Made by a program: the position numbers and the translations under genes. The notes beneath the pieces were generated by a model, which did not search any database, was not told where the DNA came from, and saw only the letters and a program-made list of their open reading frames with translations. Of a stretch of DNA of 64,000 bases, positions 27,539 to 36,813 are shown piece after piece (the stretch's first letter is position 1; each line of letters begins with the position of its first letter). Source of the DNA: Methylopila turkensis (GTDB lineage: Bacteria > Pseudomonadota > Alphaproteobacteria > Rhizobiales > Methylopilaceae); NCBI RefSeq assembly GCF_027922325.1, contig NZ_BSFL01000003.1, positions 620,001 through 684,000 of the forward strand, written 5' to 3'.

Positions 27539-28176
27539 GCCCGGCCGCCGCGCCGTCGCGCGACTGCCCCGCCTGCCCCCGCCTTGTCGCCTTCCGTGAG
27601 GATTGGCGGGCGCGGGAGCCGGAATGGCACAACGCGCCAGTGCCTTCGTTCGGGCCGGAGCGGCCCCGGCTGCTGATCGCGGGCCTTGCGCCCGGCCTGC
27701 GCGGCGCGAACCGGACCGGCCGGCCGTTCACTGGCGACTGGGCCGGCGACCTCCTCTACGCCACGCTGCTGAAGTTCGGCTTCGCGGAAGGCGAATATGA
27801 CGAGCGCCCGGACGACGGCCTGGTCCTGATCGGCGCGCGCGTGACCAACGCCGTGCGCTGCGTGCCGCCGGAGAACAAGCCGGTCGGCGCCGAGATCGGC
27901 AATTGCCGGCCGTTCCTCGCGAGCGAGATCGCCGCGGTCGCCGACGGCGGCGCCGTGGTCGCGCTCGGCCGCATCTCCCACGACAGCGTCTGCCGCGCGC
28001 TCGGCGTCCGGCTCGCCGCCGCGCCGTTCGGCCACGGCGCCGAGCATCAGGTCGGACGGCTGACCCTCTTCGACAGCTATCACTGCTCCCGCTACAACAC
28101 GAACACGGGCGTGCTGACGACCGAGATGTTCGAAGCGGTGTTTTCGCGGGTGCGGGCGTTTCTGGACGGGGCGTGA
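27535..28176 (+). CDS. Family 5 uracil-DNA glycosylase (UdgB-like, iron-sulfur)
   Basis: DNA repair glycosylase of 213 residues that removes uracil and related deaminated bases. Motif A is GLAPGLRGANRTGRPFTGD at residues 50-68, and the C-terminal motif is SYHCSRYNTNTGVLT. Four cysteines (11, 14, 109, 124) have the spacing expected for the 4Fe-4S cluster of family 4/5 enzymes. No ATG is suitable; the TTG at 27535 overlaps the preceding stop as TTGA and places the CPAC motif at the normal position. Family 5 rather than 4 is inferred from the GANRTGRPFTGD motif. Confidence 0.88.
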   Translation: MSPAAAPSRDCPACPRLVAFREDWRAREPEWHNAPVPSFGPERPRLLIAGLAPGLRGANRTGRPFTGDWAGDLLYATLLKFGFAEGEYDERPDDGLVLIGARVTNAVRCVPPENKPVGAEIGNCRPFLASEIAAVADGGAVVALGRISHDSVCRALGVRLAAAPFGHGAEHQVGRLTLFDSYHCSRYNTNTGVLTTEMFEAVFSRVRAFLDGA

Positions 28177-28186
28177 GGGGCGGAGC

Positions 28187-28441
28187 ATGACGGCGCCAGA
28201 CGAGGCGAAACAAAAGCTCGTCCAAAACGAAGCGGCGAAGCTTACCGCGACCTATCTCAACAGCGTCGCAGTCGGCGTGTTCATCGTGGGCGGCGTCGCG
28301 CCAAGTCTGACCTATACGATTTCGCTCGACGCCGGCCGACCTGACATCGCGACGGTCGCGATTGCGGGCGTCGCTTGTGTCGTCGCTAGCGCGGGCCTAC
28401 ATTCTCTGGCACGACGGTCTTTGCGGAGCTTAAAACCATGA
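28187..28441 (+). CDS. Small two-helix membrane protein, first of a coupled pair
   Basis: An 84-residue predicted inner-membrane protein that I cannot assign to a named family. A charged N-terminus (QKLVQNEAAKLTATYLNS) leads into a hydrophobic segment at about residues 25-45, then a second at about 55-72. The protein ends with a basic SLARRSLRSLKP tail. The NEAAKLTATYLN stretch looks conserved in character and may be a functional patch. Base composition is noticeably less GC-rich than its neighbours. Its TGA stop overlaps the ATG of a 34-codon gene (ATGA), so the two are probably translated together. Confidence 0.65.
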   Translation: MTAPDEAKQKLVQNEAAKLTATYLNSVAVGVFIVGGVAPSLTYTISLDAGRPDIATVAIAGVACVVASAGLHSLARRSLRSLKP

Positions 28442-28542
28442 CGAACGTGGAGTACCTGATCGTCATGAGCATCATGCCGGTCAGCGCGCTGTTGCTTGGA
28501 GCCGCAGTCTATTATTTCACGCGGGAGCGTCCGGTTCGCTGA
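28438..28542 (+). CDS. 34-residue single-helix membrane protein, coupled to previous gene
   Basis: A very small open frame starting at the ATG that overlaps the stop of the preceding gene. It encodes MTNVEYLIVMSIMPVSALLL followed by a short hydrophobic stretch and a basic tail ending ERPVR. The layout is a short polar N-terminus, one membrane helix (about residues 6-27) and a positively charged cytoplasmic end. Supporting evidence is the ATGA coupling, the clean helix-plus-basic-tail design and the lower GC shared with its partner. It could be a chance frame, but the combination argues for a real small protein. Confidence 0.5.
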   Translation: MTNVEYLIVMSIMPVSALLLGAAVYYFTRERPVR

Positions 28543-28702
28543 ACCGACCGCGGACTGCCCGGTGAGTGCGATGTCGTGCTCCGGACGGTTGAGCAAGCGC
28601 CTGCTGTTGCACCGGGCCGGAGGCCGGAACCGTCCACCGATCAGCTAGCGACCGCGGGCCGCGGAACGTCTGGTTTCAAATCGAGACTGTGACCGGTGAG
28701 AG

Positions 28703-29179
28703 CTACCCCCGGTCGCGCATGATGCGCGACTTGTCCCGGTTCCAGGTGCGCTCCTTGTCGGCTTCGCGCTTGTCGTGGAGCTTCTTGCCGCGGGCGAGCG
28801 CGATCTCGACCTTCGCCCGGCCCTGTTCGTTGAAATAGATCTTCAGCGGAACGACCGTCAGCCCCTCGCGCGTCACGGCGCCTGCGAGCTTGTTGATCTG
28901 GTTCTTGTGCAGCAGCAGCTTACGCGGCCGGCGGGTCTCGTGGTTGAACCGGTTCGCCTGCAGATACTCGGGAATGTAGGAGTTGTAGAGGAACAACTCG
29001 CCGCCGTACTCCGCAGCGTAGGCTTCGGCGATCGTCGCCTTGCCCAGTCGAAGCGACTTCACCTCGGTGCCGGCGAGCGCGATCCCCGCCTCGAAGGTCT
29101 CGCCGATCTCGTAGTTGTGGCGGGCCTTCCGGTTCTCGGCGGCGATCTTGTAGCGCGGGTTGGGGGCTTTGGCGTTCAT
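28703..29179 (-). CDS. smpB: SsrA-binding protein
   Basis: Small RNA-binding protein of 158 residues, the usual size, that brings tmRNA to stalled ribosomes for trans-translation. Signatures are the [34 protein letters not shown] core and the C-terminal [20 protein letters not shown] tail that enters the decoding centre. The ATG giving [17 protein letters not shown] was chosen; 24 further in-frame residues upstream overlap the dapA end. It lies 16 bases downstream of dapA on the same strand. The tmRNA gene itself is not in the window. Confidence 0.96.
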   Translation of the reverse strand: MNAKAPNPRYKIAAENRKARHNYEIGETFEAGIALAGTEVKSLRLGKATIAEAYAAEYGGELFLYNSYIPEYLQANRFNHETRRPRKLLLHKNQINKLAGAVTREGLTVVPLKIYFNEQGRAKVEIALARGKKLHDKREADKERTWNRDKSRIMRDRG

Positions 29180-29195
29180 CGTCGGGAATGTGGTG

Positions 29196-30098
29196 TCACG
29201 CGTTCCCGGAAACGAGTCCGGCGTGCGCCAGCGCGGCCCGCACGACGCCACGGGTCGATTCGGCGACCGGGACCATCGGCAGCCGCATGGTCTCCGAACA
29301 GCGGCCGAGCAGCGCGAGGCCGACCTTCACCGGCCCGGGGCTGGTCTCGCAGAACAGCCCGGTGTGCAGCGGCGTCAGCTTGTCCTGGTACGCGCGCGCG
29401 GTGACGTAGTCGCCGGAGAGACACGCCTCCTGGAACGCCGCGCATTCGGCCGGCGCGACATTCGCCGTCACCGAGATGCAGCCGTGGCCGCCATGGGCCA
29501 TGAAGCCGAGCGCGGTGATGTCTTCGCCGGAGAACTGCAGGAAGTCCTCTCCCATCCTGGCGCGCTGCAGGCTGACGCGCGCCACGTTCGCGGTCGCGTC
29601 CTTCACGCCGGCGATGTTCTTGAGCTCGTAGAGCCGCGCCATGGTGTCGACGGTCATGTCCACGACCGAGCGGCCCGGGATGTTGTAGATCAGGATGGGA
29701 AGCCCGACTGCGTCGTTGATCGCCTTGAAGTGGGCGTAAAGCCCCTCCTGCGTCGGCTTGTTGTAGTAGGGCGTGACGACCAGCAGCCCGTCCGCGCCGA
29801 CCTTCTCAGCATGCCGCGCGAGGCTGATCGCCTCCGTGGTCGAGTTCGAGCCGGCGCCGGCGATGACCGGCACGCGCCCGCGCGTCTCCTGCACGCACCA
29901 CTCCACGACCCGGTTGTGCTCGTCATGGGTGAGCGTCGGGCTTTCGCCCGTGGTGCCGACCGGCACCAGGCCGTGGGTGCCCGACGCGATCTGCCAGTCG
30001 ACCAGGGAGCGGAAGGTCCCCTCGTCGAGTTCGCCGCCGTCCTTCATCGGAGTGACGAGCGCGGGCATCGAGCCACGGAAAACGGTATGCGCAGTCAT
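29196..30098 (-). CDS. dapA: 4-Hydroxy-tetrahydrodipicolinate synthase
   Basis: TIM-barrel enzyme condensing pyruvate with aspartate semialdehyde, the first committed step to lysine and diaminopimelate. The 300-residue protein has GTTGESPTL at residues 48-56, the TPYYNKP loop with the proton-relay tyrosine, the Schiff-base lysine in GVKDAT and the IYNIPGR motif. The start [18 protein letters not shown] follows the family N-terminus; a longer frame upstream is Arg/Pro-rich and unrelated. The order dapA-smpB is common in Rhizobiales, where slt often lies divergently upstream, as here. Confidence 0.96.
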   Translation of the reverse strand: MTAHTVFRGSMPALVTPMKDGGELDEGTFRSLVDWQIASGTHGLVPVGTTGESPTLTHDEHNRVVEWCVQETRGRVPVIAGAGSNSTTEAISLARHAEKVGADGLLVVTPYYNKPTQEGLYAHFKAINDAVGLPILIYNIPGRSVVDMTVDTMARLYELKNIAGVKDATANVARVSLQRARMGEDFLQFSGEDITALGFMAHGGHGCISVTANVAPAECAAFQEACLSGDYVTARAYQDKLTPLHTGLFCETSPGPVKVGLALLGRCSETMRLPMVPVAESTRGVVRAALAHAGLVSGNA

Positions 30099-30357
30099 TT
30101 GCGTCGGCTCCGGATGCGGAGGTCGGGCCCCGCGGCGGCGGAGCCGGCGGGGGCGTCGCCGCCTCCGCCAGATGGGGCCCCTTGATAGACGTGGGCGACC
30201 GTCACGAAAAGCCCGCATGATCGTGATCGTCCTCATCACTCAAGGTGATGGCCAGTCGATCTCGGTTAGCGTTTCGTAAAGCGGGGGCGGCGAAACTGTG
30301 GCCAATCCGATCCAAACGCCGGCTCCCTTGGGAGCCCGCTCCCGAAGTCGAGAGCCG

Positions 30358-32457
30358 ATGTCTGCGTTCAGAGCCCTCCTTCGCGGCGTCGCCGCGACCA
30401 GCCTGCTTGCGGCGCAAGCCGCCTACGCCGAGGACGGCGGCGAGACCATCGCCGCCGCGGAGCAGAGCTTCGTCGTCGCCTACGACACCACCAACGTCAC
30501 CGGCGCGATCGCGCCGGCCTCGCGCATCGCGCCGAGCCCTTCGGTGCAGTCCGCCGACGTGGCGCAGGTGAAGGCGGCCGTCGCCGCGTTCGAGCGCGGC
30601 GACCTCGGCGGCGCGATGGCCATACGCTCGTCCTTGCGCGATCCCGGCGCGGTGGCGCTGGTCGACTGGCTGTCGATCCGCTTCGCCTCCCGTCAGGTCG
30701 GCTTCGACCGCATCAACAGCTTCCTGCGCGCCCATCGCGACTGGCCGACCATGAGCATGGTCCGCCGCCGCGCCGAGGAGGCGCTGTGGCTCGAGAACGT
30801 CGACGGGGCGACGGTGCGCGCCTTCTTCGCCCAGAACGGCAAGCCGAAGCGGGCCGAGGGCAAGCTGGCGCTCGCCCGCGCCCTGCTCGACGCCGGCCAG
30901 AAGGACGCCGCCGCGACCGTCGCCCGCGAGGCCTGGCGGACGGAGGATCTCGCCGGAAACCTCGAGACCCAGGCGCTCGCCCGCTTCGGCTCGCTGCTGA
31001 CGACGGCCGACCATCGCGCCCGCGCCGAACGGCAGTTCCTGAACGACAACGTGGACGCCGGCCTGCGCGCCGCGGCGCGCGTCGGCGGCTCCTACGTCGC
31101 CGTCGGCAAGGCGATCGCCGCCGTGATCCGCCGGCGGCCGGACGCTCCCGCGGCCCTCGGCGCCGTGCCGTCCGGCGCGCGCTCCGATCCGGCCTTCATC
31201 TTCGCGAGCGCTCGGCATGCGCGCCGCGCCGACCGCCCCAGGGAGGCGGCGGCGATGCTCGCCCGCGCGCCGCTGAGCGCGACCGCCCTCGCGGACCCCG
31301 ACGCCTGGTCGGTGGAGCGCCGCGTGATCGCGCGCGACCTGCTCGACCTCGGCGACGCCCGCGGCGCCTACGATCTGATCCGCCGCACCGAAGCCAAATC
31401 CGACACCGACCGGATCGAGTCGGAGATGCTCGCGGGCTTCATCGCGCTGCGGGCGCTCGGCGACGGCCGCGCCGCCTACCGCCACTTCACGATCGTCCAG
31501 TCGCAGGCGACCATCCCCGGCACGCTGTCGCGCGCGCTCTACTGGCAGGGCCGCGCGCTCGAGGCGCTCGGCGACCAGGCCGCCGCGCGCGCCTCCTACG
31601 AACGCGCCAGCCGCCATGTCACCAGCTATTACGGCCAGATCGCCCGCGCGCGGCTGAAGCTGGCGGACCTGCCCGTGCGCCGGCTTCCCGAGCCGACGTC
31701 GGCCGATCGCGCCACCTTCAACTCCCGGCTTTCGGTGCGCGCCATCGATCTGCTGTACCGGGTGGGCGACAAGGAGCTTGCGCTGCCCATGGTCGCCGGC
31801 CTCGCCGAGGACCTACGCAGCGGCGGCGAACTGACCCTGCTTGGCGAACTGACGCAGCGGAACAAGGATCCGCGCGCGACCCTGGTCGTCGGAAAGGCGG
31901 GCATCAACAACGGCTTCGCGATGGACGTGCTCGCCTACCCGACCGGCGGCATTCCGGCCTTCAAGCCGGTGGGCCCCGCGATCGAGACGCCGGTCGTCCA
32001 CGCGATTGCGCGCCAGGAAAGCGCGTTCAACCCCAGGGCGGTGAGCCACGCCAACGCGCGCGGCCTGCTGCAGCTTCTGCCCACGACCGCCGCGCGCACG
32101 GCGAAGGCGGCGGGCGTGCCCTTCAGCGCCGAGCGCCTGACCACGGACGCGTCGTTCAACGCGCAGCTCGGCGCCGCCCATCTCGGCGAGCTCGCCCGCG
32201 ACTTCCGCGGCTCGTACGTCATGGTCTTCGCGGCCTACAACGCCGGCTCGAGCCGCGTCGTCGAATGGGTCCGGCGCTACGGCGACCCGCGCAAGCCCGA
32301 GACCGATCCGGTGGACTGGGTCGAGCGCATCCCCTTCACGGAGACGCGCAACTACGTGCAGCGCGTGCTGGAGAACACGCAGGTCTACCGCACGCGCCTC
32401 AACGGCCGCACAGCGTTGCTGATCGAACGCGACATGGCGCGCGGCGGCGGCGAGTGA
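30358..32457 (+). CDS. slt: Soluble lytic murein transglycosylase
   Basis: Periplasmic enzyme of 699 residues that cleaves the MurNAc-GlcNAc bond to give 1,6-anhydro-MurNAc ends. A signal peptide (about residues 1-22, ending QAAYA) leads into a long alpha-helical superhelix of TPR-like repeats. A C-terminal SLT domain has the catalytic glutamate in ARQESAFNP, then ARGLLQLLP and the AYNAG motif. The ATG was preferred over an upstream GTG at 30298 because it puts the signal peptide at the N-terminus. Its anhydro-sugar product is the substrate of AnmK encoded in this window. Confidence 0.95.
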   Translation: MSAFRALLRGVAATSLLAAQAAYAEDGGETIAAAEQSFVVAYDTTNVTGAIAPASRIAPSPSVQSADVAQVKAAVAAFERGDLGGAMAIRSSLRDPGAVALVDWLSIRFASRQVGFDRINSFLRAHRDWPTMSMVRRRAEEALWLENVDGATVRAFFAQNGKPKRAEGKLALARALLDAGQKDAAATVAREAWRTEDLAGNLETQALARFGSLLTTADHRARAERQFLNDNVDAGLRAAARVGGSYVAVGKAIAAVIRRRPDAPAALGAVPSGARSDPAFIFASARHARRADRPREAAAMLARAPLSATALADPDAWSVERRVIARDLLDLGDARGAYDLIRRTEAKSDTDRIESEMLAGFIALRALGDGRAAYRHFTIVQSQATIPGTLSRALYWQGRALEALGDQAAARASYERASRHVTSYYGQIARARLKLADLPVRRLPEPTSADRATFNSRLSVRAIDLLYRVGDKELALPMVAGLAEDLRSGGELTLLGELTQRNKDPRATLVVGKAGINNGFAMDVLAYPTGGIPAFKPVGPAIETPVVHAIARQESAFNPRAVSHANARGLLQLLPTTAARTAKAAGVPFSAERLTTDASFNAQLGAAHLGELARDFRGSYVMVFAAYNAGSSRVVEWVRRYGDPRKPETDPVDWVERIPFTETRNYVQRVLENTQVYRTRLNGRTALLIERDMARGGGE

Positions 32458-32479
32458 GCGCGAGGCGGAGCGGGCGCCC

Positions 32480-33379
32480 GTGACCGGCGGCGCGCCGGCC
32501 CCGCAGGACAGGCGCGTCGCCACCGTTCACGGCCCCACGCTGCATGTGCGGGACTGGACGCCTCCTGGCGCGGACGGTCCGCCGGTCGTGGGCCTGCCGG
32601 GCCTGTCGCGCCCTCTCGAAGACTTCACCGAGCTTGCGGAACATCTGGCCTCGACCGAAGGCGGCGGACGACGGGTCATCGCGATCTCCGCGCGCGGCCG
32701 CGGCCTGTCCGACCGCGATCCCGAACCGAAGCGGTACGACGTCACGGTCGAGACCGGCGACGTCCTGACCGTGCTCGACGCGCTGGGCGTCGGCCGGGCG
32801 ATCCTCGTCGGCACGTCGCGCGGCGGCATGCAGGCCATGGCGCTCGCAGCCATCCGCCCCGCCGCCGTCGCCGGCCTCGTGCTGAACGACATCGGCCCGG
32901 TGGTCGAGGCGGACGGCCTGCTCCGCATCCGCGACTATCTCAAGGAACGCGCCGCGCCTCGGAATTGGCGAGACGCGACTGAAGCCGTCGCCGCGCTGAT
33001 GGCGGAGCGCTTCACCGCGCTTGGCCCCGCGGATTTCGAGCGCATCGCCCGGCGCACCTGGCGGGAGGAGAACGGCGAGCTCGTGGCGCTCGCCGACCCG
33101 GCGCTGGCCGCGACCTTCCAAGGCCTCGACCTTACGAAGCCCCTGCCCCCGCTGTGGGCGCTGTTCGACGCGCTGGCCGCTACGCCGCTGATGGCGATCC
33201 GCGGCTCGGCCTCGGACATCCTGAGCGCCGAGACCTTCGCGGCCATGCGCGCGCGCCGTCCCGACATCACCGCGATCGAGGTTCCGGGCGAGGGCCATGC
33301 GCCGCAGCTTGCGGACCGCCCGACGCTCGACGCGATCGCAGCCTTCGTCGCCGAGGTCGCGGGACGCGAACGCGCTTAA
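32480..33379 (+). CDS. Alpha/beta-fold hydrolase
   Basis: A 299-residue hydrolase of the alpha/beta superfamily. The nucleophile is Ser113 in GTSRGG, the oxyanion region is in GLPGLSRP near residue 38, and the catalytic histidine lies in PGEGHAPQLAD near residue 272. Such proteins are esterases, lipases or related hydrolases; the substrate cannot be told. It starts at a GTG, 22 bases after slt and in the same direction, so the two may be co-transcribed. It converges with the OprB-like porin gene. Confidence 0.88.
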   Translation: MTGGAPAPQDRRVATVHGPTLHVRDWTPPGADGPPVVGLPGLSRPLEDFTELAEHLASTEGGGRRVIAISARGRGLSDRDPEPKRYDVTVETGDVLTVLDALGVGRAILVGTSRGGMQAMALAAIRPAAVAGLVLNDIGPVVEADGLLRIRDYLKERAAPRNWRDATEAVAALMAERFTALGPADFERIARRTWREENGELVALADPALAATFQGLDLTKPLPPLWALFDALAATPLMAIRGSASDILSAETFAAMRARRPDITAIEVPGEGHAPQLADRPTLDAIAAFVAEVAGRERA

Positions 33380-33401
33380 GGCGCGAGGCGCGGCCGCCGG
33401 C

Positions 33402-34781
33402 TCAGAAATCGACGGTGGTGCGAAGCCCGAGCACGGTCGCGTTCCTGATGCGCCGGTTCGGGTGGTCGGGATGCGGATCGCCGCCGCCGGGCCGCACGAT
33501 GTATTGCGCGAACGGCTGCGCCTTCAGCCACGGCGCGACCTCGGCCTGGTAAGACGCCTCGATCGCGAGCTCTGAGCTGCGGACCGGACCGGCCGATCCG
33601 AGGCGGATTGCGTCGCGGTCGAGCTTGCGGGCGCGGTCGCTGATGTGCGCGTAGGCGACCGCCACGCCGAACACGTCGTTGTCGCGGCCCGCGAACGGCG
33701 CCTTCAGGTTGAAGCCGGCGTCGAAATAGTAGTCGATCAGGTTGCGGTTCGACTGCGGCGCGATCACCGCTCGCGCGAACACCGACAGCGCCTGCTCGCC
33801 CTCGCCCGCCTTCCACACGGTTTGATCGATCACGCCGTAGAGGGCGTAGGAGCCGTCACGCCGCTTCGGGTCGTCCGCGCCGGGATCGGCGAGCGACAGG
33901 CCGTTGCGGGCGAAGCGCAGGTCGTCGAAGTCGTTGGAGTTGTACCAGCCGCCGACCTTGTAGACACCGGGCAGGCCGCCGACGGCGTCGGTGGCGTAGG
34001 CCGCCTCGGCGATGACGAACACGCCGCGGTCGACGGTGAAGGTGACGCCGCCGTTGTTCTTGCCGTCGTCGTCGAGCGGATCGCCGCTGTAGAGGCCGGC
34101 CTGGAACGAGAGCTGGTCGTTGACGGCGTAGGCGACATGAACGCCGGGCGTCGGCACGGGATAGGCCGGGCCGCCGCCGGGAAGGTCGACGCCGTTGAGG
34201 CCAGGCCAGCCGAAGGCCGAGTTCACGAACAGGCCGGCGGTGTCGCTGGTGACGAAGTCCCCATCGGCGGCGAGCTGGCCGATCTTGAACACGAAACGTC
34301 CGTCGAGCAGGGTCTGCTTGAAGTAGACTTCCGCCAGGCGCGTCAGGTTATCGGCCTCCGCCCCCGACACCGCGAGCAGGTTGCCGATCCGGTAGGTCGA
34401 CAGGCCATGTCCGGTGATCACATAGGCGCCGGCGTGGATTTCCGCGCCCTCCCAGCCCGCGATCTTCTCCAGATCGAAATCGAGCGCGAACTGGAACAGG
34501 CCGGTGAAGCCGCCGCCGCGGCTGAGGCCGCCGGAGACGTTGCGGGTGGCGTCTCCGGTGAAGCTTGCTTCGAAGGTGACGCCGGCGTCCTCGAGCTTCG
34601 TGCGCGCGCCGCCCCAGTCGCCGGTGAGCTTCTCGCGGGTGAACAGGTCGGCCCAGAACGATGAGGCGCCTTCAGCGTCGGCGGGCGCGTCGGCCGCGAT
34701 CGCGTGTCCCGCGAGGCCGGCGGAAAGCGCAAGCGCGCCCGTCAGCGCGACGAGCGCGCCCGAGTTCTTTAGCCTGCTCAT
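33402..34781 (-). CDS. Carbohydrate-selective porin, OprB family
   Basis: Outer-membrane beta-barrel of 459 residues. It has a signal peptide ending AGHAIA (about residues 1-30), the KLTGDWGGARTKLEDAGVTF opening typical of OprB porins, many alternating strands, and a C-terminal phenylalanine (TTVDF) as recognised by the BAM machinery. OprB proteins admit sugars; the specificity here is not readable. The ATG preceded by GGGGAAAATTG was chosen over the adjacent in-frame TTG. A 473-base spacer separates it from the next porin upstream. Confidence 0.92.
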   Translation of the reverse strand: MSRLKNSGALVALTGALALSAGLAGHAIAADAPADAEGASSFWADLFTREKLTGDWGGARTKLEDAGVTFEASFTGDATRNVSGGLSRGGGFTGLFQFALDFDLEKIAGWEGAEIHAGAYVITGHGLSTYRIGNLLAVSGAEADNLTRLAEVYFKQTLLDGRFVFKIGQLAADGDFVTSDTAGLFVNSAFGWPGLNGVDLPGGGPAYPVPTPGVHVAYAVNDQLSFQAGLYSGDPLDDDGKNNGGVTFTVDRGVFVIAEAAYATDAVGGLPGVYKVGGWYNSNDFDDLRFARNGLSLADPGADDPKRRDGSYALYGVIDQTVWKAGEGEQALSVFARAVIAPQSNRNLIDYYFDAGFNLKAPFAGRDNDVFGVAVAYAHISDRARKLDRDAIRLGSAGPVRSSELAIEASYQAEVAPWLKAQPFAQYIVRPGGGDPHPDHPNRRIRNATVLGLRTTVDF

Positions 34782-35254
34782 CAATTTTCCCCGTCACATT
34801 ACGTCGAGCCGGCCGGACGCACGACTGAACCGGCGACCGGCTGCTCCTGCGGCTCGCTCATTCCACTCGCGAACCGCTCGCAACGTCATCTTGCGCATTC
34901 GACCGGCGCGCCGCAACTTGCGCCCAAGATTATCTACGTTGATCTCCGACGCCATGACGGACGATGGCGGTCATCTGATTTCCGCAGGCTAATAATAAGC
35001 ACAGACAAACCTTCAAAGCCCCGCCGAAGGCGCCTTCGGAACGTGCTGCTGTCAGGATCGATCAACGCGTCAGGCCTGGGCTCTCGCGCAGGCGGCCACG
35101 ACTTTTGCAGCAAAGCTTGACGACCTGCAGGATCGGAGTTTCGGCTCCGCCGGGCAGGATCATGGCCCGTCTCCGCCGACAGCGCGGGTCGCAAACGAAA
35201 ACGGCCCCGGCATAGCCGGGGCCGTCACGTTCAGGACGCTTGCGCGTCGCTGGA
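34782..35254. other. 473-base spacer between the two porin genes
   Basis: No credible gene. The 30-base stretch next to the downstream porin stop holds that gene's terminator hairpin. The rest is the upstream region of the OprB-like gene. It has two unusually AT-rich patches (around 34928-34937 and 34991-35000) that could hold a promoter on the minus strand, but no clear pair of -35 and -10 boxes could be fixed. Nothing else was recognised. Confidence 0.5.
35197..35225 (-). terminator. Rho-independent terminator of the Porin_2 gene
   Basis: Perfect 11-base stem ACGGCCCCGGC (35201-35211) with GCCGGGGCCGT (35215-35225) and an ATA loop. On the minus strand it is followed by TTTTCGTTT. It begins 29 bases past the porin stop. 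Confidence 0.88.
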
Positions 35255-36523
35255 TCAGAAGTCGCGCTGAACGCGGAAGCGGCCGACGAAGGCGTCGTCG
35301 TCGCGGAGGTTGTAAACGGCCGACTTGTCTTCGACCTTCACGTAGTTGATCTCGGCGCCGATGTCGAGCTTCTTGACCGGCGTCCAGATGATGTTGGTCG
35401 TGATGCCGTAGCCGGAGAAGTCGTTGTTCTGGCCGAAGGTCTTCACGTTGGCGTCCACATAGGTGCCCTGCAGAGCAGAACGCCACTTCGGGCTCCAGTA
35501 GTGCAGCACGCCGAGGTTGAAGGCGTAGGCTTCGGTCTTGCGGATCTTGCCGCCCGGTCCGACCTCGAAGTCCACGAGGCGGTTGGCGTTCAGGATGTTC
35601 TGGGTGCCGGAAACGACGAAGGCGTAGTCGCCCGAGCCGCTGCCGAGACCGAGGTAGGACAGCGCGCCCGAGGAGTAGGCGGCCGAGGCCCAGAGGAAGT
35701 CGCCCTTGCCGAGGAACGGCAGGTCGACCTTGGCGCCGAGCTGGACGCCGTAGCCCCAGTCGCTGTCGCGGCTGATCTCTTCGGTCGTGATGTGGTGCGC
35801 AAAGCCCGAGAGCTGCGCCTCACCCCAGCCCTGCTTCACGCGCAGGTTGCCGACGATGTCCGGATACTTCTGCTCGCGGTAGTCCGCGAAGCCCGGGCCG
35901 CCAGCGCCGCCGGTCGCCGTGGTGCGGCGAGCGGTGCCGTCTTCGATGCCGATGCTGGCCGAGAAGCCGCCGCCGAAGTCGGCGGTGTAGGCCAGAACGG
36001 CGAGCGTGCGGTCCGAGATGAACGGGTTGGTGAAGGTCGGGTAGGGCTTGAAGTCCCAGAAGGAGTCCGTGAGACCCGCGGTCAGGCCCGCGAACTGCAC
36101 GAAGGCCTTGTCGAACACCGAGTCGTCGCCGCCGACCGCAGTCGCCGCGGTGGAGCCGCTCTGGTTGCCCGAGTCACGCTGGAACTGAGCGCGGATGTAG
36201 GTGCGGACGGTGCCGTACTCGGTCTCGGTGCGGGCGTCGAACCACAGACGGGCGCGAGCGCGGAAGCCGGTGTTGTTCGCGGGCTTGGACGAACCGCCGC
36301 CGATGGTGCGGACCACTTCGCCGACCGAGTAGTCGCCGCGGACGAGGCCGCCGATGAGCAGGCAGGTGTCCGTGCCCGGAATGTAGAAGAAGCCAGCGCC
36401 GTAGGCGTCGCAGACCTTGACGTATTCGACAGGCTCGGCGCCCGGGAGGTCGGCCGCCTGAGCGCCGGTCATCCCTACGAAGGCGGCGGCGGAGCCGAGA
36501 ACCAGGCTCTTGACCAATTTCAT
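35255..36523 (-). CDS. General outer-membrane porin (Porin_2 family)
   Basis: Trimeric-type alphaproteobacterial porin of 422 residues, a general diffusion channel. It has the signal peptide MKLVKSLVLGSAAAFVGMTG (cleavage near AQAAD), then DLPGAEPVEYVKVCDAYGAG and GTDTCLLIGGLVRGDY, the diagnostic Porin_2 N-terminus with two cysteines. It ends in phenylalanine (RVQRDF) for barrel insertion. The in-frame GTG directly before the ATG was not used, because the GGAG site fits the ATG. Codon use is smoother and more biased than in neighbouring genes, in keeping with high expression, and it has its own strong terminator. Confidence 0.94.
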   Translation of the reverse strand: MKLVKSLVLGSAAAFVGMTGAQAADLPGAEPVEYVKVCDAYGAGFFYIPGTDTCLLIGGLVRGDYSVGEVVRTIGGGSSKPANNTGFRARARLWFDARTETEYGTVRTYIRAQFQRDSGNQSGSTAATAVGGDDSVFDKAFVQFAGLTAGLTDSFWDFKPYPTFTNPFISDRTLAVLAYTADFGGGFSASIGIEDGTARRTTATGGAGGPGFADYREQKYPDIVGNLRVKQGWGEAQLSGFAHHITTEEISRDSDWGYGVQLGAKVDLPFLGKGDFLWASAAYSSGALSYLGLGSGSGDYAFVVSGTQNILNANRLVDFEVGPGGKIRKTEAYAFNLGVLHYWSPKWRSALQGTYVDANVKTFGQNNDFSGYGITTNIIWTPVKKLDIGAEINYVKVEDKSAVYNLRDDDAFVGRFRVQRDF

Positions 36524-36813
36524 CACGTTTCTCCAACCCCAATAACAGGCTCTCGAACGAGACGGCCGCAGAATGAGCCTGCGCCCACGGCGTCGATCGC
36601 CCCCCGAGAGTCGCCGTCAGGTCCGACGGCATGGCGCCGGGGCGCCCCCCCGACGTCGCAGTTCGACCATATTCGGGGCCGGGTGGCATGCAAGCGAGAA
36701 CACGTATGTGACGGTTCTGTGCAGGACCTTTGGATAGGGCTGTGGCGTGAAGAACACGAAATCGGCGCCGAAAGGCCTGTCGCGGCTGGTTGGGCCGGGA
36801 CGGCGGCGCCGTC

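Noticed and set aside
28543-28702. Possible tmRNA gene next to smpB
   Set aside because: No alanine tRNA-like end or tag-peptide frame could be found in the 160 bases or elsewhere nearby.
30786-32483. 565-codon frame overlapping slt
   Set aside because: Arg/Pro-rich shadow of the real transglycosylase frame.
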